A stretch of DNA of 64,000 bases from Planctomycetota bacterium (lineage in GTDB: Bacteria > Planctomycetota > SZUA-567 > H5-PLA8): NCBI GenBank assembly GCA_026184295.1, contig JAHCJK010000005.1, positions 19,983 through 83,982 of the forward strand, in the 5' to 3' direction. This document shows positions 45,101-54,603 of this stretch, piece after piece. Numbering within the stretch: the stretch's first letter is position 1; every line of letters begins with the position of its first letter. The notes under the pieces were generated by a model. The model did no database searches, was not told where the DNA came from, and saw nothing but the letters and a program-made list of their open reading frames with translations. The translations under genes were made by a program, and so were the position numbers.

Positions 45101-48100
45101 GGCACGCCGCTCGCCGTCAGTTTCAACGTCTCCGACAATTTCAACGGGTACGGCGTCGATACCGCGCACATCCGGGTCACCTACACGATTGACGGGGTGC
45201 CGGGCGAAGGCCTGGCCCAGGCGATCGTCGAACCCATCAACCCCACGCTGGCCCGCTGTACGTTCGAGTTTCCCGCGGGCATTCCGCTGGGCAAACAGGT
45301 CTTCTTTACGATTCACGCTCGGGACTTGAATCCCGCGGGAGGCGCCGAGGCCACGGCGTCCAGTTCTTTCGTGGCCGATCAGGCTGGGCCTCTTTTTTCC
45401 AACATCGTACCCGCGCCGAATTCCACGGTTCCGGCCGAAGGCGCCGTCATCCGCTTCGACGTCTCCGACGCGCCGGCGGGCCTGCTGATGGCATCGGCCA
45501 ATCTGTTCGAAGTGAGCCCCGCGGGAGACTCGTTTGTCGGATCGGTAGCGACGTTCAATGCCGGCACCTTTCAGATCACGCCCAATCAGCCGCTGCTTGC
45601 GGGCAAGCAGTATCGCATCGATTTCGAAGGCACGGATACCGTTCAAAACGTGTCGAATCACTCGGTCTCTTTTTCCACGCAAAGAGCTCCGGATACGACC
45701 GCGCCCTCGATTTCCATCAATCCCGCGCACGGGACCACGAGCAATACCTTCGTCGCGTCCGTGGTCGTGACGGATGCGGGCGGCCTCGCGCCTTCCAACG
45801 TGAGCGTGGCCTTTGATGGCGTGCCGCTTGCGCCCACGAGCACTTTGAGCGAACAGAATGGAACAAAGGCGACGGTGAATCTCCAGTATCCGGTGGGCAC
45901 GCCCAACGGGCCGCACGTCCTCACCGTCCACGCGGTGGACCTGGACGGAAACGCGGCGGACGCCTCAAGCTCCTTCATGCTGGACGTAACGCTGCCGCCC
46001 ACGCCGGTTCTGACGAAGACCGTGGCCGGCGATTACATCATCACGCTCAGCGGCCCGGTCCCGCCTTCGCCGTCCAATCTCAACCGCCTGGACGTAAGCG
46101 TCTCGGGCGCCAGCGTGGGCATCCGCACGTTCGACCGGGCCCGCTTGCGCTGGCAGGTGCAGCTCGTCCGGAACTCGGGCGCGAACGCGACCTGCGACCT
46201 GCGTTTCGGCGACAGCCTGGGCCGGGTCAGCGCCGTTCCGCTGCACCTCAACCTGACGTTTCCAACCAGCGGCGTGAGGCCGCCGCTCAATCTGCCCGCG
46301 CCGCCGCCGCCGCCGGATAAACCGCTTCCTCCGGGCGCCGTGCCTCCGGACCCCGATCCTCTTTATCTTTCCGTTTACTGGGACTTCCATCCGGAGGATA
46401 TCACCGGGGTATCGCGCAATTGGATCCCGTGCACGAACAAGGCGGCCGTGCGCATCGTTGGCTGGGTGCTGGGCGGCATGGGGTCGTATACGATCCGGGT
46501 CCAGGGCGGATTAACGGGCGATTTCCCCAACCAGAATAAACCTCGCTTCGAGTGTCTGATTCCTCTGCCCGACGAAGGCCTGAAATCGGACATCGTGCTG
46601 GAAATCGAGGACGAGAGCGGAACGATCATCTATTCCCGCGCACGGAAATTGTGGGTGGATCGCACGCCTCCTGAAGCTGTTTCAAGCATTGTGACTGGAA
46701 TTGATATGTACACGCGAGAAGACGTCTTTGGATTGACGGACACGGTCAATCCAGAAGGCAGCGGGATTGCTGCTGTATTCTCCAACACGTCGATGTTGTC
46801 ACCACAACGACTGTGGGGCAGCGGATTCGATTACCTATCTCCCAATTACAAATCAATTCGTTATGGACCCATACCATGCATTCTTCCCGACGGTTCCTTT
46901 GGAGAACCCCAGCATGGGATGATTTACACCAAGAGCCAGGCGGAATACTCCGTGCCATTCATTCTTCGGGACGGAGGCGGGAATGATCGTCACGTCAGCA
47001 GTTCTGTAGGAATTCGCGGGTTAAGTCTGGGAGAATATTATGAGACTGATGTCTTTGCCAGATTTGTATATAGCGTCCGGCAGCGGTATTCCTTTGTCGA
47101 CACTCCTACGTTCATTTCTGGCGAACCATCCATAAACCCATATGCGGGAGGTGGCGGCAATACGCTTCCAGAGGAACCGGAAGAACCTCCAATGGAACTA
47201 TTCCATTCCATCAATCTATTTGGCATGAATATTACCCAAGACCAGTTGGGTGTAGTTCGCGTTAAGAAACCCGGCGTTTATTGGACTCGGCTTACCCAAA
47301 GAGATGAGCGCTCAGTTGGCCCTCCTTTGGAATCAATTGAGATGCGGGCCTTTCGTTTTTTCGAGCCACAACTGCTTGTGGACGAAAACAACAACGGCGT
47401 GACCAGCGATGAAAACCAGGACAGGCAGGTTATGAACGGTGCGGTCGTTCCGATGAACGACAGTTTCGATGCGCTCAAGAAGGACGAAACCTATTGGAAA
47501 CCCGACTACGAAATCGAAAATGCCGAAGAGAAGCCGGATCCAACGCTTCGGCTGGTGACGTTCGACGAAAAGCTGGCTGAGCCCAAATATCGCGAAGCTT
47601 CTGAAGATCCGAACTTTCGCAATACTCCAGTTTGGAACGGAAGCATATGGTCCGTCACCATTCGGCACAGTCTCAATACCCGCCTATGGCGTACTGCAGT
47701 GAAGAGCGCGAAATCTCGGATCAACTCGGTCGAAGAACTAGAAGGAGTTGGTAATGAATTGGCCAACATGAAAGAGTGGGACCTAACGAATCAAACTCAA
47801 TACCTAGACTTCCAAAGCATAAAGGGAAAGCTATTTGTAGAGTGTTTGCCCGTGTCTGGAGTGGCTACAGGCGAGGCAATTGGCCAACCATGCTGGATTG
47901 AGCTTACGGTCAATCGAATAGATAACGGATCCGCCCAGGCGCATTTGACTTACGAAACGTATAGGATTCGTGTCTATTTGCATCCAGTCAGTGACAAAAA
48001 TGAAGGCTATAAAGCCGGCGAACCGACTGTGAGTGTTGGAGGAGGGGCGTCGGTCGATCTGACGTCCGGTGCGTTGAAGGCTGCTTGGCCCCTAGCGCAA

Positions 48101-51100
48101 AGCGGATCCTCCATCATTCCCGACCTTCAGATATTTTACAATAGTCGCGATCTGCTAACAGACGAGGCGGTTAGTCCCCGGTTTATTAATCCGCGATCTT
48201 ATGTGCCTCGATTGGACAGCAAGTTTGTGCCCAAATACAGCGTCCTGGGCAAGGGCTTCCGTCACAGCCTGGAGATGTGCGTCGTGCGCGGGGATCGCAA
48301 GATCGAACTGATCGACATGGATGGCCGGCGGGTCGAGTTCGAGCCCGATGTCGCGAGTCTTCCCGCGGACGAGTCCTCCGTCACCTGGATTCCTCAGGAC
48401 CGCAAGGGCGACTTCTCCAAGATCAAACTGGTGAAGCAGACGCGTTTCGGCCAGGAGCGCGAATACTACCTGCTGCTGCGCCCCGCCGAGAACCGCCAGT
48501 ACCTCTTCGACAAGCGCATCGGCAGGCTGCTCGAAATCCGGGATGCGTACGACAACTGCGCGACGCTTCAGTATGAAGAATACGGAGGGACCGGCGGCGC
48601 GCTGCAAGGCATCTCGGACAATCGCGGCCATTTCCTGTACTTCAGCGGGAGCGGCGGCGCGTTCTCCGTCGTCGATTCGCTGGGCCGGTACGCGGAATTC
48701 ACGAGCAAGGGCATCGACGGTCCGCTGGGCAAGCATGCGTTCGAGACCGACGGCAAGGGCATGCTGAAACGGTTCTCCAACATCCGCGGCGCCGAATACG
48801 AGGTTACCGACGCCCGGTACGGCGTGGTCTATAAGATCAAGCGCCTGGAAGACGGCCGCGAAATGTCCTTCGAGCACAAGTTCGATACGCTCGAGACCAT
48901 CGTTCACCAATACGCGAAAGACGGCGATCCGGATCGGGCCTACACCTACACCTACCATCCGTATTTCAATCTTTGGACCAGCATGTCCTTCACGACCAAG
49001 GCCCCCTCTTCGGTGACGCTTACGCAGAATCCTTCCAAGTTCGGGCAGGTGAAATCGAGCACCAATTTGTACGGAAAGGCGACCACGTTCGAGTACGATG
49101 CCGCGACCGGCCTGCCGGTCTCCTACACCGACGCGGACAAAAAGACGCCTTCGGTCACGGTGTATACGGCCAAACCCAACGCCCGGTTCAAGCCCGCGGG
49201 GCCCAACTACCTTTCTCAGATTACGCTGGTCGAATCGGTGTCCGATGGCAACGGCCATGCGACGCGCACGGAGTACAACGGCGACGGCTTCGTCGAAAGC
49301 GTCACCCACAGCAAGGGCACGGTCACGTACAGCCTGTGGAACGAGTTCGGCCAGCCGCGGCGTTCCGTCGGCCCGCGCGCGGATTTCTCGCAGGACATCG
49401 CCTACGACTTGCACGGGTTCGTGGCCGCGGTCACCGATCGCGGAATGGGCAAGGAATTCTCCGTCGTCTATCACAACGATGCGCTGGGCCGCGTCAAACG
49501 CGCCATTCAATCCGATGGGCGCATGATGTCCTATTACCACGACGCGCAGGGGCGCTTGATCGGCTCCGGAGGCCCGCACCGCGTCAATCTGAATACCCTG
49601 GCGATCGAAGCGGACGGCGGCACGGACCTGTCTTCCTTCGACGCGGGCGGCTCCTGGCTCTACTCGATGGACCGTTCGGGACGCACCGCGAGCCAGTCGG
49701 TCGGGCGGCTCGGCCAGGTGCTTTCCAGCACGGCGCCGGATGGCAGCATCACGCGATACGAGGACTTCGACGCGTTGTTCATGCCCGCCAAGGTGATCAT
49801 GCCGCCCATCGAAGGCGGGATGCCGGCGCGCCAGGCGTCTTTGAAATACGACCTGATCGGCCGCACCGTCGAAGCCAAAGCGCCGGACGGTCTCGAGTAC
49901 ATCACCACGTACGACGACGCGGCGAGGACCGTGGCGACGCTCTCGCCCAAGGGCCTGGTGACCGTCCGCACGCTGACCGGCGCGGGCAGGGTGAGTGTGA
50001 CGTCCACGCCGAACGGAGCCAATCCCACCTTCGATTACGACGGCAATGGATGGCGGAACAAACTGAGGGTGCAGGGCCGGGCCATGATTGCTACCCGGTA
50101 CAATCAGATGGGCCAGACGATGGAGCAGTCCGTCGAAGGCACGGCGCTTAAGACCTCCCATGAATTTGACGTCGGTTTCAGCCCGATCCAGACCACGCTT
50201 CCCGGCGGAATCGTGATCGACCATCCCGTGGACGGCCTGGGGCGTCCGACCTTCACCAAGATCGCCGGCACGAACATCTCCAGGAATCTGTACGGCGGCG
50301 CGCCCGCCGTGGCGGCGGCGAATACCTTGACGCCGCTTCCGGACCCGAATCCCGCTCCGAATCCAAACCCGAATCCCGTTCCGGGACCCGGTCCCGATCC
50401 CGATCCGGTTCCGACGCTCCAGAATCCCACGGAGAATCCGTACCTGCCCGTAGGGATTCAGGACATGGAAACCAGTTTGATCGTGCACCTGGACGAACGG
50501 AATTTGAACGACCAGGTCACGAAGTGGCGGACGAGCGAGTTCTCCAAGGAAGGCGCCACGGGTTCCGTCGTGATCACGGGCCAATCGTCTTTCCTGAAGT
50601 CCGGCGAACTCAGCTCCGTCACCGACCCGCTCAACAAGATGTCCCACGTGGCGTGGGACGGCGCGGGCCGCAACACCGGCGCCACCGACCAGGACAGCCT
50701 CGGTTCCAGCCGCGCCTTCACGTCAGGCGGGTTCCTGAAGTCCACAACCGACGACCGCGGCAAGACGACGCATTACTTCTACGAGGACCTGTCGGGGCGC
50801 TTGAAAGCCGAGCGCATGCCGGACGGGAAGGGGATCGTCTACCGGTACGACAGCGAGGGCTTCCTCCAGTTCAAGATTCATGTCAACCATGTGCCGATGG
50901 ACGGGAATGTCTCCGCGGCGGAGGCCGGCGCGGGGCTGAAGTACGAATACCTGTACAAGCTGGGCACCGGCCAGGTGGAAAGCGTCAAGGACCCGCTCGG
51001 ACATCTGACCCGGTATACCTATTACGCCGACGGCAACGTCGAGACCGTCACCGATCCCGACGGCCGCGTCGTTAAGAAAGTTTTCGACAAGGCGGGCCGG

Positions 51101-53917
51101 CTGGAGGAGACCCGGGTCACGCCGGGCAACCTGGTGACGAAGTACAAGTACCACCCGAACGGGCAGGTCGAGTCCGTGACCTATCCCGACAAGCGCACGG
51201 CCACGTACCAGTACGACGAGCGCGGGCGCGTGGAAATGGTCACCACTTCCGGCGAAGGCCGCATCAAGTACGAGTACGCGAAGGGCGATCTGTTTAGAGT
51301 GACGGACGCCGAAGAGAAGGCCACGGTTTACCTCTACGACGACGCGCACCGGCTCTACCAGACCGTGTACCCCGACAACAAGACCGTGAAACTGGACCTC
51401 GACGTGGCCGGCCGCGCCGCGTCGGTGACCGACCGAAAGAGCCAAGTCTTCCATTACACCTACCACGACAATGGCCGGCGGTGGAAGGTATTCCACGCCG
51501 GCGTGCAGTTGCACGAGTTTACCTACCAGGGGAACACGCCCACCAACGACGGCGGAACCTCCTGGTCGCTGGACGATGCCGGCCGCGTGGAGGCGCTCAC
51601 CGGCGCCGGCGGCGTGAACGTCGCGTACGCGTACGAGCACCCCCTGGGGCTGATGACATCCAAGTCGTACAACGGCGTCGATCTGACGTACGAATACGAC
51701 GCGGCGGCGCGCCTCCGCAAGGTGAAGGACAACGACGGCAACAGCCTGACCTACGATCAGCGGACGGCCGGCGGGCTCCCGGAAAAGGCGCACTATTCGA
51801 ACGGCATCGCGATCGACTGGAAATACGACGGCAACTGGAACCCCGAGCGATTCTCGTACACGCGGGGCGGGCAGACGCTGCATGCCTGCGAGACCATGTA
51901 CAACAACTTGGGCAAGTGCAAGAGCATGACGCTCCAGCCTTCGGGGGAAACCTACGCCTATCAGTACTACGAAAGCACGGATTGGCGGCTGCGTTCCGAA
52001 ACGCGGACGTTGAACGGCGTTTCGACGAAGACCGACTACACCTATTCGCTGATGGGCGACCGCAAGACGCGCACATCACTCGGGCGGCAGGAAACGTACG
52101 TCTACAACGACCTGCATCAGTTGAAGAAGATCACCTACGGCGACGGGCGCGCCACGAATTACGCATACGACGACAATGGAAACCTGGAGAAGGAATCCAC
52201 CGTCAGCGAGCCTCAGACGGCTGTGGCGGCGCTGGGGGCCGCGCCGGTCGCGGAGCCGCTCAAAAAGTCGATCCTCGCCGCCGGGCCCGGCGGGCCCAAG
52301 GTGGGCGACGAACAGTCCTATGTCTGGGATCAATTGAACCGGTTGCGTTATGTCGAAAAGAAGGACAGCACCGGGATTCTGGCGACGGCGACCTTCGAGT
52401 ACCCGGCGTACGGCTGGCAGGCCACCTCGCAGACCGTCAACGTTACGGCGGGCAACACGACCGAGACACGTTCCTTCGGGTACGGCATGGGCGGCGAACT
52501 GCTGACCGAGTCGGTGCCGAACGCGGGCACGCGCACCTACGTGAACGGCGGCCTGGACCGCGTGATGTGGTCGAAGGACGCGCAGGGCACAAACTTCTGG
52601 CTCACCGGCGGCAGCGGATCGGTCTACGCGATAACCGATGCGGCCGGGAACGTGATGGAGCGCCAGCGGTTCGACGCCTTCGGAAAGACCGAACGGACCG
52701 ACGCGTCCGGCCAGCCGCTGCCGCAGTCGGCGCTGGGGAACCGCCTGGGCTTCAACGGCCGCATGAACCTGGAAGAATTCGGCCTGCAGTACCTGCGCAA
52801 CCGCTTCTACAGCCCCACCACCGGCCGCTTCATCTCCGCCGACCCGATCGGCTACGAAGGGGGCTTGAATCTCTACAATTATTGCGGTGGGGATCCGGTG
52901 AATCATGTTGACCCAATGGGAACTGTTTGGGTTTGGAATGACGCAATTGACGACTGGGAATGGGTACAAATTGGAAATGAGACTAAAACAGAAAAGCCAG
53001 AGAATATCTGGAATTTTGCAAGACAGGAGGGATGGGTCGATAAGAATTACGCGGCTATAGAGGCAGCCGCTCAAAAGCTATTAGTTTTAAGTTCGCAAGA
53101 ATTTTTTAGACCAACGGACCTAAATAATAAGACTTTATATAGAGACCAAAGGTGGCAAAAGAAAGCAAAGCGATACATAGACGCTCAAAGGTCGTACTTT
53201 ATTGAGCTCAATAAAGTAAAAAAGTTAGAAGAATTTCAGGATATGCAAAGTCAGCTAGACAGATTGTATTATGCCGTTGACGATGCTTGGTATACATTAG
53301 AACTATTAAAGAAAAGGCAATATGAGTTGGAAAACGACAAAATAGACTGGGGAGACGTTGCCGTTGACACATTTACGCCAATAAATGATATAAAAACAGC
53401 CCGTAATTATGCTAAAGGCGGCGGAATAGCAGCCGGAATAATTGGCTATTCAGCAATAATGTTCTACACCCTGAATACTGCTTGGAATGTTTATACTGGT
53501 CCGCTAAAGGGTGGCACGCAGAAGGTCGTAAAATTTATTACGAAAGAGGGGGAAGAGTTAGTTATCAAGAAAGCCCCGGCCATATTACTGGCTAATTTGT
53601 TGCGTGAATTTGAAAGTGTAAGCTTTTCCTTTGGAGAGCACATACTAAGACTTGACAAAAGTGGGATGAAACATATTCTTGAGCGGCACCATCCTAAATA
53701 TTGGGACGGAACCTTAAAGCTTGTTCAATCGTGGATGGATAAGAATACTTCAGTAGAGGAAGTTGTTGATATTATCGAGTCTGTGCTTAAGCAAAACCGA
53801 GAAACCATATTGAAGAAAGGGACCAGGGGAATCTATGCCGTTGAAGGAGAGGTAAATGGAGTGAAATACATCATAGGATTAAACAACGGTCGCGTGGGAC
53901 AATTTTATGCACGATAG
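42107..53917 (+). CDS. Giant exported Rhs polymorphic-toxin protein
   Basis: 3936 residues; ATG 42107 after CGAGGATT. Signal peptide 1-20. About 21-1300: repeated Ig/cadherin-like beta domains, each ending in a strand such as HAFYVAASDLAGNGPAELTG. About 1392-1418: Pro-rich hinge. About 1525-1975: an AT-rich block with no recognised fold. About 1975-3604: the YD-repeat cocoon, opening SGALKAAWPLAQSG, interrupted by an Asn/Pro linker at about 2742-2782, ending in the Rhs core hallmark LNLYNYCGGDPVNHVDPMG. 3605-3936: an AT-rich C-terminal toxin with helix-rich lead and a terminal domain bearing HILERHH (His3856, Arg3860, His3861). That pattern, with a following short beta tail (YIIGLNNGRVGQFY), recalls BECR-fold RNases (tentative). 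No type VI genes nearby. Confidence 0.9.
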   Translation: MRIALVPLVIFFVSLNAMAAENLTVQVNPSATQVTEGESVTFTVSVKNSKNGKPANLAGRRVDATFPTSQDAVTLTGSGSSTYSYTAATHGTGTQTLTATVRLNTPQLEAALLQAITETRNRISALTAELAQTSQFLRRLLLQVEIAVNNALLQTLEQQLVALRTPLAEGSASITVVPRPQGVTLRLTAPAANAFVTGTVTLSVESNAAVPGSAAIVVDGTAGAFQQVPAGNFTLPWDSATAAEGAHQIVVQFKPDGQAQTYATPSLSLRADHLAPTVSNLLPEDGSAGDQARPGISGQLADAGSGVDPISVTLFVDDQQVDVSVVGDGFLYTPAADLAVGSHAVRLEVRDLVGNLKAVTWSFRVTGDQPAFENFMPADGKWVKEKRPILFTHVVGNGIDPESMSLSISKLTDAGRVALAGVSPIYYNGGITAEVPYDLEEREYEVTAEISNLAGQAGSATWRFKTDYVPPAVTGLAAAWTTDDFFPEILADLSDARSGVNVASVRFELDGTDLTASAEISADRVRYQPVEPLSAGTHALAVRVADLAGNTTVFESFLTVKDPDADQTAPLLALVAPAPGQYVSTLIPRVAYVDVQFVDVSGVDLSSVVLKIDGAAVALPEGSLTAAGLRYPLPALFPEGRHAFYVAASDLAGNGPAELTGTFGVDNTPPEIVVSDPEAGLTGGAGLRSVFAALFDTGDGEVDWTTLHAGVNGTDFSAEALAGRDGDLVRFSIAEPFYGDRTLVLRVTDKAGNETQKSVTQTPALFGFIFWDWTTSMWVEADPRFMVIPDTPGLPAWFYAHYADGVDPATFTGNFPGFVVDAYQDGWIRFYIDNPGFGYAVSGSFQIQDNAHRRTYDFPSFIGVVSEFNDPPTVFLNPQGEGTGDIQISPKDVISFTAYASGGDAGSYIASIKMYVNGVQIQPELFGEPGQTVQFPRGFVSGQYAPQPFITAPVLDVVVRATNLLGQETVAQQRYRVVDDTAPTIEIYNPWQPGVAVGGTPLAVSFNVSDNFNGYGVDTAHIRVTYTIDGVPGEGLAQAIVEPINPTLARCTFEFPAGIPLGKQVFFTIHARDLNPAGGAEATASSSFVADQAGPLFSNIVPAPNSTVPAEGAVIRFDVSDAPAGLLMASANLFEVSPAGDSFVGSVATFNAGTFQITPNQPLLAGKQYRIDFEGTDTVQNVSNHSVSFSTQRAPDTTAPSISINPAHGTTSNTFVASVVVTDAGGLAPSNVSVAFDGVPLAPTSTLSEQNGTKATVNLQYPVGTPNGPHVLTVHAVDLDGNAADASSSFMLDVTLPPTPVLTKTVAGDYIITLSGPVPPSPSNLNRLDVSVSGASVGIRTFDRARLRWQVQLVRNSGANATCDLRFGDSLGRVSAVPLHLNLTFPTSGVRPPLNLPAPPPPPDKPLPPGAVPPDPDPLYLSVYWDFHPEDITGVSRNWIPCTNKAAVRIVGWVLGGMGSYTIRVQGGLTGDFPNQNKPRFECLIPLPDEGLKSDIVLEIEDESGTIIYSRARKLWVDRTPPEAVSSIVTGIDMYTREDVFGLTDTVNPEGSGIAAVFSNTSMLSPQRLWGSGFDYLSPNYKSIRYGPIPCILPDGSFGEPQHGMIYTKSQAEYSVPFILRDGGGNDRHVSSSVGIRGLSLGEYYETDVFARFVYSVRQRYSFVDTPTFISGEPSINPYAGGGGNTLPEEPEEPPMELFHSINLFGMNITQDQLGVVRVKKPGVYWTRLTQRDERSVGPPLESIEMRAFRFFEPQLLVDENNNGVTSDENQDRQVMNGAVVPMNDSFDALKKDETYWKPDYEIENAEEKPDPTLRLVTFDEKLAEPKYREASEDPNFRNTPVWNGSIWSVTIRHSLNTRLWRTAVKSAKSRINSVEELEGVGNELANMKEWDLTNQTQYLDFQSIKGKLFVECLPVSGVATGEAIGQPCWIELTVNRIDNGSAQAHLTYETYRIRVYLHPVSDKNEGYKAGEPTVSVGGGASVDLTSGALKAAWPLAQSGSSIIPDLQIFYNSRDLLTDEAVSPRFINPRSYVPRLDSKFVPKYSVLGKGFRHSLEMCVVRGDRKIELIDMDGRRVEFEPDVASLPADESSVTWIPQDRKGDFSKIKLVKQTRFGQEREYYLLLRPAENRQYLFDKRIGRLLEIRDAYDNCATLQYEEYGGTGGALQGISDNRGHFLYFSGSGGAFSVVDSLGRYAEFTSKGIDGPLGKHAFETDGKGMLKRFSNIRGAEYEVTDARYGVVYKIKRLEDGREMSFEHKFDTLETIVHQYAKDGDPDRAYTYTYHPYFNLWTSMSFTTKAPSSVTLTQNPSKFGQVKSSTNLYGKATTFEYDAATGLPVSYTDADKKTPSVTVYTAKPNARFKPAGPNYLSQITLVESVSDGNGHATRTEYNGDGFVESVTHSKGTVTYSLWNEFGQPRRSVGPRADFSQDIAYDLHGFVAAVTDRGMGKEFSVVYHNDALGRVKRAIQSDGRMMSYYHDAQGRLIGSGGPHRVNLNTLAIEADGGTDLSSFDAGGSWLYSMDRSGRTASQSVGRLGQVLSSTAPDGSITRYEDFDALFMPAKVIMPPIEGGMPARQASLKYDLIGRTVEAKAPDGLEYITTYDDAARTVATLSPKGLVTVRTLTGAGRVSVTSTPNGANPTFDYDGNGWRNKLRVQGRAMIATRYNQMGQTMEQSVEGTALKTSHEFDVGFSPIQTTLPGGIVIDHPVDGLGRPTFTKIAGTNISRNLYGGAPAVAAANTLTPLPDPNPAPNPNPNPVPGPGPDPDPVPTLQNPTENPYLPVGIQDMETSLIVHLDERNLNDQVTKWRTSEFSKEGATGSVVITGQSSFLKSGELSSVTDPLNKMSHVAWDGAGRNTGATDQDSLGSSRAFTSGGFLKSTTDDRGKTTHYFYEDLSGRLKAERMPDGKGIVYRYDSEGFLQFKIHVNHVPMDGNVSAAEAGAGLKYEYLYKLGTGQVESVKDPLGHLTRYTYYADGNVETVTDPDGRVVKKVFDKAGRLEETRVTPGNLVTKYKYHPNGQVESVTYPDKRTATYQYDERGRVEMVTTSGEGRIKYEYAKGDLFRVTDAEEKATVYLYDDAHRLYQTVYPDNKTVKLDLDVAGRAASVTDRKSQVFHYTYHDNGRRWKVFHAGVQLHEFTYQGNTPTNDGGTSWSLDDAGRVEALTGAGGVNVAYAYEHPLGLMTSKSYNGVDLTYEYDAAARLRKVKDNDGNSLTYDQRTAGGLPEKAHYSNGIAIDWKYDGNWNPERFSYTRGGQTLHACETMYNNLGKCKSMTLQPSGETYAYQYYESTDWRLRSETRTLNGVSTKTDYTYSLMGDRKTRTSLGRQETYVYNDLHQLKKITYGDGRATNYAYDDNGNLEKESTVSEPQTAVAALGAAPVAEPLKKSILAAGPGGPKVGDEQSYVWDQLNRLRYVEKKDSTGILATATFEYPAYGWQATSQTVNVTAGNTTETRSFGYGMGGELLTESVPNAGTRTYVNGGLDRVMWSKDAQGTNFWLTGGSGSVYAITDAAGNVMERQRFDAFGKTERTDASGQPLPQSALGNRLGFNGRMNLEEFGLQYLRNRFYSPTTGRFISADPIGYEGGLNLYNYCGGDPVNHVDPMGTVWVWNDAIDDWEWVQIGNETKTEKPENIWNFARQEGWVDKNYAAIEAAAQKLLVLSSQEFFRPTDLNNKTLYRDQRWQKKAKRYIDAQRSYFIELNKVKKLEEFQDMQSQLDRLYYAVDDAWYTLELLKKRQYELENDKIDWGDVAVDTFTPINDIKTARNYAKGGGIAAGIIGYSAIMFYTLNTAWNVYTGPLKGGTQKVVKFITKEGEELVIKKAPAILLANLLREFESVSFSFGEHILRLDKSGMKHILERHHPKYWDGTLKLVQSWMDKNTSVEEVVDIIESVLKQNRETILKKGTRGIYAVEGEVNGVKYIIGLNNGRVGQFYAR
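52259..52920 (+). repeat. Rhs core-tip repeat, copy 1
   Basis: 662 bp inside the giant Rhs gene, collinear without length change with 55378-56039. It starts CTCAAAAAGTCG and ends GACCCAATGGG at the DPMG junction, after which the two loci diverge completely into different toxins. This is the homology over which cassettes could recombine. Confidence 0.9.
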
Positions 53918-54377
53918 AGACTTAAGATGTAATTCGTTTCTTCGGCATGGAGAATCGTTTATAGCTATAGAGGACTATTCACTTGCGATTGACGATTTGA
54001 ATTATATTGAAGGAGCGATCGAGTTTTTTCTAGATGGGCAGCTGGTTTTTTCTAAAGATATGTGGGACTATATTGACCAACTTTGGGCCTACCTAATTGA
54101 CTTGGTGTCTAATGCTGTTACGAAAAAATATGCCCGATGTTTTTTCCCGGATCAGCCGATTCAGATAGAGTTAAAAAATGTAGGGCCGTCTAATTACCTA
54201 TTTTCCATAAAGTACAATTCAATTTCTAAGAACTTTATATTTGATTCCAGTGTCTTAAGGGTGTTATTGGCATCGGCTTTTGAGTTTTTTACTCGTATGA
54301 AAATTTTGGTGCCTCAAAACATGGATACATATGAGGAGTATCGAAAAAGAGCATCTGAGCTCCTAAATGAAGTATGA
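53907..54377 (+). CDS. Probable immunity protein for the Rhs toxin
   Basis: 156 residues, overlapping the end of the toxin gene by 11 bases, which couples translation as expected for toxin/immunity pairs. AT-rich like the toxin tip and unlike the Rhs core. Acidic, soluble, no signal peptide: NYIEGAIEFFLDGQLVFSKD and WAYLIDLVSNAVTKKY are the most regular parts. No family recognised; the assignment rests on position, overlap and composition. Confidence 0.68.
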   Translation: MHDRDLRCNSFLRHGESFIAIEDYSLAIDDLNYIEGAIEFFLDGQLVFSKDMWDYIDQLWAYLIDLVSNAVTKKYARCFFPDQPIQIELKNVGPSNYLFSIKYNSISKNFIFDSSVLRVLLASAFEFFTRMKILVPQNMDTYEEYRKRASELLNEV

Positions 54378-54504
54378 GGTCCTGGAGATCTTGGGGCAGA
54401 CTGGTCAGAAGTTGAGTGGCTCTGTTGGAATTATTAAAGTTGCTCGTGTGGTGGCCCATCCGGTTATGGAAGAGGTAGTGCACGCTTCCTTCAATCTAGG
54501 GAAT

Positions 54505-54530
54505 TCCAGGGACAGACTACTCAATTATTT
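54505..54530 (+). repeat. Solo terminal repeat of the Y1-transposase element
   Basis: 26 bp matching the left end of the element at 54604 except for one base (TCCAGGGACAGACTACTC...). It lies 74 bases before that element with no transposase of its own, so it is probably a remnant of an earlier insertion. The rest of 54378-54603 holds no supported gene. Confidence 0.75.
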
Positions 54531-54603
54531 CAAAATCGCAGAGCCAGGTGTTGGGCGTCACCACCTGAGATTGGGGTCGCGGTAAGTTGTCGTTGTCTAA
54601 TAT

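Noticed and set aside
50320..50450. Break or frameshift in the Rhs gene at the Asn/Pro-rich stretch
   Set aside because: The frame stays open and YD repeats continue on both sides; it is a linker.
54367..54585. 72-codon ORF overlapping the end of the first immunity gene
   Set aside because: No ribosome-binding site, and it runs through the solo transposon end; composition and position fit non-coding flank.
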